Below are positions 57,336 to 64,000 of a stretch of 64,000 bases of DNA, one piece after another (positions within the stretch are counted from its first letter, which is position 1; the number at the start of each line of letters is the position of its first letter). The translations under genes were made by a program, and so were the position numbers. Source of the stretch: Lycorma delicatula. Lineage: Eukaryota > Arthropoda > Insecta > Hemiptera > Fulgoridae. A model generated the notes under the pieces. That model did not search any database, was not told where the DNA came from, and was given only the letters and a program-made list of their open reading frames with translations. The stretch is from assembly GCF_047948215.1 (NCBI RefSeq), contig NC_134462.1, positions 121,356,937-121,420,936 of the forward strand. Direction: 5' to 3'.

Positions 57336-60054
57336 AGCGATACGGGAATAAAATAAGACCACCCTCCACTTTTTACCGTTAGTATGAAGCGCGTTATTAA
57401 TCTTCAAACTCATCGGTAAATTTATAGTACAACCAGTATAATTACCGCACATATTTTATATTTAAAACATTTTTCCCTTGTATATCTGAAATATTTAAAC
57501 ACTGTTATATGTATTTAAATATAGAAACAGTTTTACTTCAGATTAATTGCATCTTATTTTGTGAAATTTATCTAACTGTTGAAACGTTTATAAAATTATA
57601 TTCTTAGAAACCACTACTTTGTTACTTTTAGTTGTAATTTTGTGTTTATTTGGATACAATGAAACACTTAATTTTATTGTAAAAAAAAATAACTGGGAAT
57701 TATTATTGTCTCTCATTTTATTCCATTTTTCTTTTATTAGGATTGATTTCCCAATTATGTAAATTCGTTTTTTTGTTATTGTTTATTTTCTCTTAGTAAT
57801 ATTAGCTTAGATATTACCCGTATAAAAAAACGAGGTTTCTTCCGTCTGTTCACAGCTGAAATATCACGTTTTTTATGTCTGCGTTTTGTCCAACTCCTCA
57901 AAATAGTTAGCAAATAAGATAACAGTTTCTTAATTTATGTCTGTTCGTTGATACAACGTGCAAGAATGTCCGAATCGATTTAAAACGAAATTATTTTAGG
58001 ATCGGTTTATCGTAACTCTTGACTAGAATCTAGGGTACATCTCATAAAATATCTTCCATCCTCTTTGTGAAGAATAAAGTTTACGGTTCTTTCTTCTATT
58101 TTAATAAAATAAATGTTTCCTTTGCCTGTTACAATGGCCGTAACTGTAACATTACGACCAAAATATCATAACTATATCAGAAAACAGCAATCATTCGCAC
58201 CAGGAAAACCAAGGAAAGTTAAGAGTGATGTAGTTATTAGTTATTTTCCAAACCGAGTCAAATATATTATTATTCATCGAAATAAAAGGTGCAATTCATT
58301 CCTATGTATATAAAGAGACATCTTCACTTAATATACCGCAGATATTAATTGGACATCCGTCAATACTCTTAGAAAAATCAACCGTAACCGGTACCTATTG
58401 TACTTGGAGTGCAATACGTGCTTTAAAATAATTAAAAACAGTCGTTTGTATTTTAAACCAACCTTTATTATTTTTCCTTCTTACTGTAAATTGATAAATC
58501 AGTTTATCCCCATCGGTAATAGTATATTACTGAATAATTCACATTATATGAACTATCTCTAACGTAATTCATCTTATTTTTTAAATTAATTTTCTTTTTT
58601 TAATTTCCTTTCTTCCTTGTAACTTAAAAAAATATAATTTACTGTCGGGCTAAAAAATAAATGAAAAACATTATTAATAATTACCGTGTGTTACGTAGAT
58701 GTATATTTTCATTTTATATATTTATATTTTGTTTTTCGTACCGAAGAAGGAAAGTTGTCGCATCGCTAGAAATAAAAGAGTATAGGAGCCTGGATTCCAG
58801 ACGAGAAGCTTGTGTAAACTTTAAATGTTGAGGTGAAGATCACAAAATTGAAGTGACAGGTAATGGGGGATGTCATCCTAAGGGAATACGCATCCTAGGG
58901 ATGTTACTAGAGGGATAGCGCTGGAGTGTGACGCGCGTATTTGGAGGTACGGGGAGATGAACTAAAGTTTTGTCTTCCGATGTGACAAATAATTTGTTCG
59001 TATAGCTCAAGGATTTTATTTAACGACTTTTATTTTTACTTCTTTTTAGTAAAAATAACCGAAATTCTTAATGAAATTCCTCATCGATGGAATTATTTTT
59101 TATTTTTTTTCGCAAATAATCTAAGTTTTAATATCTTGTTGTAATGTTACAAATTTTATTAAGAGTTGTTAACCGGTTCCGGTTATTAATTACACAATGT
59201 AATATTTAATAAAACCAGTCGGCAGACTTTACTTCTGAAATTTACTTTTGAAATATGTAAATCCCCTTATACCCTTAAAGATCATTATTTAAAATTTTTG
59301 CATTCCTTAATATCTCGGGATTCGAGGCTTTTCGAACCTTCCCTCGTTCATTTTTTACACAACGCTACACACTTTTCTATCTATAAACCAGAAGATTATT
59401 CCTATCTTAGAGAAAGCGGCCGCCCCTGAACTATACCTACAGCAACTAGCCTACGGTCACATACAGCTCGACCTACGAGAGCATCAGGGTCTCATTACGG
59501 TCATATACGGGTCTTTCCTCCTTTTCTGGAGTAAAAGTAAAAGAATTTAATAAAAACTGCTTTTTAATTGAAATTTTGAACAGCGTAGGTGGATTATAGA
59601 GCGAAACCCCCTCGACCGGTACCCGGATATGCCGCTTAGATTTATCGTCACAAGTAGGTAGTACAGGTATGGATCCGATTATAATCTCTCGACTGAAGGA
59701 CTATTTCAAATCGTTATGTGCAACAGTAGAAAAAAAAAAACAACGAACTCATTATTCCTATAATTATATTAAATTTAGTTCCTGTGTAATTTGATAAATG
59801 TTATATCCTTATGCGTGAGGAATTGTGCAACGCAAACAAATATCAGTTAAATATGTATCTTGAGAAAAAAAACCATCTCTTCAACACGTCTTCGTAATCA
59901 AATCGCTTAAAACATTTTTCTTTATTATCGAACATCAGTTACACCGTGGTTACAGTCAAACGCGATCGAGACATATCCTTCACGTGTCGACTAACTAAGC
60001 TTGCTCGGTAGGTATCGTAATACTCACAATTCCCGTATAACATATATGAAGTTT
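57336..60054. other. AT-rich intergenic DNA with a GC-richer patch
   Basis: About 58740-58990 and 59400-59510 are richer in G and C (the latter includes GCGGCCGC) but lack a recognisable frame or RNA. A 66-codon frame at 58113-58313 shows no domain. Confidence 0.4.
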
Positions 60055-60063
60055 GGGTTCAGA

Positions 60064-60861
60064 TAAAGATGCTACGATTTGCTGATGATATAGTAATTCT
60101 AGCCGAGAATAAAAAGGATTTAGAAGAAACAATGAACGGCATAGATGAAGTCCTACGCAAGAACTATCGCATGAAAATAAACAAGAACAAAACAAAAGTA
60201 ATGAAATGTAGTAGAAATAACAAAGATGGACCACTGAATGTGAAAATAGGAGGAGAAAAGATTATGGAGGTAGAAGAATTTTGTTATTTGGGAAGTAGAA
60301 TTACTAAAGATGGACGAAGCAGGAGCGATATAAAATGCCGAATAGCACAAGCTAAACGAGCCTTCAGTAAGAAATATAAGTTGTTTACATCAAAAATTAA
60401 TTTAAATGTCAGGAAAAGATTTTTGAAAGTGTATGTTTGGAGTGTCGCTTTATATGGAAGTGAAACTTGGACAATCGGAGTATCTGAGAAGAAAAGGTTA
60501 GAAGCTTTTGAAATGCGGTGCTATAGGAGAATGTTAAAAATCAGATGGGTGGATAAAGTGACAAATGAGGAGGTATTGCGGCAAATAGATGAAGAAAGAA
60601 GCATTTGGAAAAATATAGTTAAAAGAAGAGACAGACTTATCGGCCACATACTAAGGCATCCTGGAATAGTCGCTTTAATTTTGGAAGGACAGGTAGAAGG
60701 GAAAAATTGTGTAGGCAGGCCACGTTTGGAATATGTAAAACAAATTGTTAGGGATGTAGGATGTAGAGGGTATACTGAAATGAAACGACTAGCACTAGAT
60801 AGGGAATATTGGAGAGCTGCATCAAACCAGTCAAATGACTGAAGACAAAAAAAAAAAAAAA
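60064..60861 (+). mobile_element. 5'-truncated non-LTR retrotransposon (family N3) with target-site duplication and poly(A)
   Basis: The insertion runs from 60064 to a run of A that ends at 60861. The 9-bp direct repeat GGGTTCAGA flanks it (60055-60063 and 60862-60870). The truncation falls just upstream of the FADD box, so only the 3' third of ORF2 was copied. The 3' end after the stop is AAGAC plus poly(A), the same end as the 57-kb copy. The open frame and clear flanks suggest a young insertion. Confidence 0.92.
60069..60842 (+). CDS. Reverse transcriptase C-terminal part, open frame of 257 codons (N3)
   Basis: Residues 3-8 RFADDI are RT motif C with both catalytic aspartates. Residues 32-48 YRMKINKNKTKVMKC form the ..KIN..KTK.M block. 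Residues 72-81 CYLGSRITKD give the YLGS box, 86-102 SDIKCRIAQAKRAFSKK follow, and YGSETW is at 129-134. ERR-like helix residues (AFEMRCYRRMLKIRW) occupy 146-160, RLIGHILRH 189-197, and the family-typical GRPRLEYVKQIVRDVG 216-231 precedes the end ...AASNQSND. Motifs A and B are absent because the copy is 5'-truncated, so the product cannot be an active polymerase. The ATG is incidental: the frame is open from 60021 through the duplicated target bases. The clade is uncertain; such proteins are common in insect genomes. Whether it is transcribed is unknown. Confidence 0.88.
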   Translation: MLRFADDIVILAENKKDLEETMNGIDEVLRKNYRMKINKNKTKVMKCSRNNKDGPLNVKIGGEKIMEVEEFCYLGSRITKDGRSRSDIKCRIAQAKRAFSKKYKLFTSKINLNVRKRFLKVYVWSVALYGSETWTIGVSEKKRLEAFEMRCYRRMLKIRWVDKVTNEEVLRQIDEERSIWKNIVKRRDRLIGHILRHPGIVALILEGQVEGKNCVGRPRLEYVKQIVRDVGCRGYTEMKRLALDREYWRAASNQSND

Positions 60862-60870
60862 GGGTTCAGA

Positions 60871-63190
60871 AACTCTCTCTTTATCGTTTCTCCATGCCAA
60901 TATGACGTGCTAGGAAATAAGCGAAACCCGCATTAAGCAGGATACATCCTAGTTCTCTCTGATAACATCAGTCTCATAGCGCTCAAAAGACACGAGAAGA
61001 TATTCCAAAGTCGGTTCAGCAGATATTGCCGCATCCGCCGCTTTACATTCCCTATTTCTCGCCGTCAGATATTTATTTTGCCCTAAAAGAGTTTATACGT
61101 GGCACTGAGTTCAAAAGTAATGAACCGGTCAAGAATTTGGTACAAGTATGTCACAAACAAGGAGTGAACAGTTATTTGCTACTTGGATAAAAACGCTCAG
61201 AGAATGATGGGACAACTGAATAAATTTAACCGGAATTATAGTGAAAAGTAGCTTAAATTTTATTGTAATCTAATTAAATAAATAATAATTTTACTTCAGT
61301 CGTTGATTGGTCTGTTTAATTATTGAACGACCCTTCATTGCGGTTTAATAACATTAGATTTTTTTTTTTTTTTACATCAGTAAATAAAAGTTTAGGAAGA
61401 TTTTTCTTTAATGTTTTGTTTTGATGCGATCGTACGTAATAATATTTTATTAACTTATGTTAATTTTTATTATTTTCGTAATGCACCCGCAGCGCGAATA
61501 AAGTTTTTTGTCGGTAAAACTTTAAAATTTTATTATCAAAAATATTCGCTAAACGTTTGCAATTAACAAATATAGCGGAAGCTTTACTGGTTTTTCGAAA
61601 AGTTCGTTTAAATAAGCTCGTTATTCTTGGCGCTACTATTTTCCAAATATTGACTTACTACTACAAGGTGATTTAGCTTAACCTAACTTTTGATCCTTTA
61701 ACCTAATCGTGCATTCTTATTTTCTCTTTTATTTATTCTAATTTTTATTTTCCTTTTCAGTATTTACTTTACAATCTTCCTTTTACAATAATAGAAAATT
61801 AGCGGATGTTTTAAAGCGCTATTATATCCGCAATCATTTTGTAGTGTTTCAAAATTTTTCCGCAGTTTGTCTCTTCTCATCGTTTTAAATGTCTTTCTTG
61901 TCGTATTTCTTCGACCTTCATAATTATCGTTATCTGTATTCTTTTTCTAACGCCTGATTTTTTTGAAAACCTTCTTTTATTTTTTTACTTCCTACTTTTT
62001 TATCTTCATGTTTTGGGCTACATTATGAGTACATAAATTTTTGAAAAATATATTTACGTAAAATATTTGTTAATGTTTTTATGTTATCTAAGTTTATTTT
62101 TGTTTATCTACTCTTTATGTTGTGATACCGACTGAATTCCTTTCATTTCGAAAGCTATACAGGCTTTTGCCTATCTCCTTTTGATTTATTTGTTTTTTTA
62201 ATAAAAAAGAAGGAAAATATTAAAATATTCATCTCGATATGTGCTATTACAACGGATCTAATTACGAAATCTGGCACGATTTTGTGTTTATTTATCGTGT
62301 CAATAACTACTTTTTTACGTAATTATTCTGTTTCTGTACATAACTGCGTCTAAAAAATTCACTTGAGAGCTACATCTATGGACGAACCGATATCGGTCGA
62401 ATATTCGTTTATTCGAATAATGCGTCACGAAAAATCAAGAGTTGATTCAAAGGAATCGATTAAATTTTTTTTTTATTGTAGGAAATTTAAGAAGTAACCA
62501 TTAACTTACATTAATTGTTGGCTTTAATGAAGTTTATTAATGTATTAATGTCATTTACATCGTAAATTATTAACTAGAAACATTATTGAAGAATAACGAA
62601 TTCTGTTTCTTATTGTAACTTTGTAGGCGTATTATGAAACAATATGAAGTAGTTTATAAAATTGCCTGTCATCTCCGAACACAATAAATTACTCGAGCTA
62701 CGTACGTTCTCAACATAGTATCGACAACGATTCCTAAAGCCGCATCTAATACGGCTTTACCTTTGGGGGAAAAGAGCAAGAAATAAATAAATAAAAAAGA
62801 AGAATTTTAAAATTAAAGGACTTCATCAGAAAATTGTAGTGAAATACAACTTAAATATTTTTAAATTGTTAGTTGTATACATATTAAATAATTGAAGTTT
62901 AAAAGTACGGTTAAAATAATTTAAATCGGAGTAAAAAATTGTGTACAGAATACAATGATTTTTTTTCTTTGATTTTCCGATTATCATACAAGCTATGAAA
63001 GAAAAAATTATAGTATTAACAACTAATTAAAAATTTATTAGAAAAATTGAAGAAATTTATTATTTAAAAATTTTTAGTAGATTCTTTTATTCGGTTTTAT
63101 TTTTTTAAAGTTTATTTTATTAAATATTTTTTCTTTCCCGGCCATATAATTATAATGCACATCATACATACACCATATTAAGGAAAGCGT
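60871..63190. other. AT-rich intergenic DNA
   Basis: No gene was found. A small hairpin, TAAAGCCG/CGGCTTTA, lies at 62735-62759 in otherwise repeat-free DNA. No RNA gene could be supported. Confidence 0.4.
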
Positions 63191-63660
63191 GTCAAATCGG
63201 GTCAAATTTTGCATATCGGAGAGTTTTTCAGATCTTGATGGTACTAGCATCAGAAAGTGTTACTAACCCTCTCTAACAGAAGAACATAATTTTAACGTCG
63301 GAAGAATTCCAGGAAAATGCATAACGTATGTATGCATGTATGTATTAGGCAGTGTTTTAGTCTGTATCTCCAGAGTCGATGAACCAATTCGGATAAAATT
63401 TTACAGGATTTCTGTATTTGTAGCATTAATGCCGTCTAATTTCGGTCACAATCGGTTACGGAGCCTTATTAATCCCTTATCGCAAATTTTATTTAAAGGT
63501 TAGAAAGGATGTGAAAACTTTTTCACGAAATTTAATGCCCTTTAAGTAGCCAAGATATTTTCTGATGATATTCGGTCTTATTCAAGTATAAAAATCTTAT
63601 AACGTATTAAAAACAGCATCGGTAATAAATAAATTTTCTACAAACTTGCGTCCTGATAAA
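63191..63660 (+). repeat. Dispersed repeat of the (T)ATCTCCAGA..GA(A)CC(A)ATT type
   Basis: It contains CGTATGTATGCATGTATGTA followed by TGTATCTCCAGAGTCGATGA and ACCAATTCGGATAAAATTTT, the same design as the blocks in the repeats at 20.5 and 50.9 kb (a 'cgtatgt' region, a 'tatctc(c)aga' block, then a 'gaaccgatttt' block). There is no second copy in the window, so the borders are guesses. Confidence 0.4.
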
Positions 63661-64000
63661 ATATAAAAAAAGGAATACTGAGAAATTAGTTAAAACTTAT
63701 ACAAATGCGGCTAAGGTTTTACGAAATACGAAAATATGTTTTAGTTTTATTCCAACATTTCCACCGACTAGTATTTCTTAAATTAAAAAAAAAAAAACAT
63801 TTTTTCGTAAAAATACTTTGAGTATCAGATTTACATGAGGCAATAGATTCTAACCCGATTATAATATTTTCTAACCCGACAAATATTTTCAAATCTTTTT
63901 TAAGGATAACAAAGTTTTTCGTTTAAAAACGTTTAAGTAAGGTATCGTAATGGTACCCTACGGAATATTAATAATTCCTATTAAATAAAATTAAGACTTG
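63661..64000. other. AT-rich DNA at the window end
   Basis: I see nothing recognisable in it. Confidence 0.4.

Overview
The window looks like repeat-dense, AT-rich intergenic DNA from an animal, most likely a hemimetabolous insect such as a hemipteran. The evidence is the R1-clade-type non-LTR retrotransposon remnants, a short (TTAGG)4 tract (the ancestral insect telomere motif), tRNA-headed SINEs, a ZBED5-like hAT transposase fossil, and the lack of any recognisable bacterial or organellar gene. I recognise no host protein-coding gene, rRNA or true tRNA. The organism assignment is inference.

Layout. 0-6 kb: a deleted R1-like ORF2 fragment (345-1153), three related short repeats (about 2.3, 4.7 and 5.7 kb) and a SINE (5.3 kb). 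7-8.7 kb: a large composite inverted repeat. 10-18.6 kb: a Helitron-like terminus, a SINE with a target-site duplication, two copies of a dispersed repeat (12.7 and 18.2 kb), a telomere-like tract, a hairpin and an RT C-terminal remnant (15.8-16.2 kb). 20.5-25 kb: a hairpin-headed repeat, a scrambled R1-like element on the minus strand (21.4-23.3 kb), a second RT fragment and a pogo/Tigger-like element flanked by TA. 27.5-31.4 kb: a TIR element with an inverted partner, an R1-type C-terminus (minus strand) and a 1.5-kb hAT transposase fossil (plus strand). 33 kb: a tandem duplication. 33.3-42 kb: mostly unannotatable AT-rich DNA with one near-perfect 50-bp palindrome.

42-45 kb: a SINE with a perfect 14-bp target-site duplication, then a plus-strand copy of the same R1-like element seen at 21-23 kb, then a second type of SINE. 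46.9-48.8 kb: two minus-strand copies of a family with Helitron-style CTAG ends. 50.9-55.6 kb: another hairpin-headed repeat, a SINE, and a plus-strand member of the CTAG family carrying several copies of a short internal module. 57.2 and 60.1 kb: two 5'-truncated copies of one non-LTR retrotransposon, each with a visible target-site duplication. The second has an uninterrupted 257-codon reading frame and a poly(A) tail. It is the only substantial intact coding frame in the window.

The genes do not form a pathway. The window is a record of transposon insertion, truncation and internal deletion. Its most useful signals are paired copies that date and delimit families: the two R1-like copies with complementary deletions, the 57/60-kb pair, the SINEs with target-site duplications, and the three-member CTAG family. 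A set of otherwise different repeats also shares a terminal hairpin of the form TACTTTCC...GGAAAGTA.
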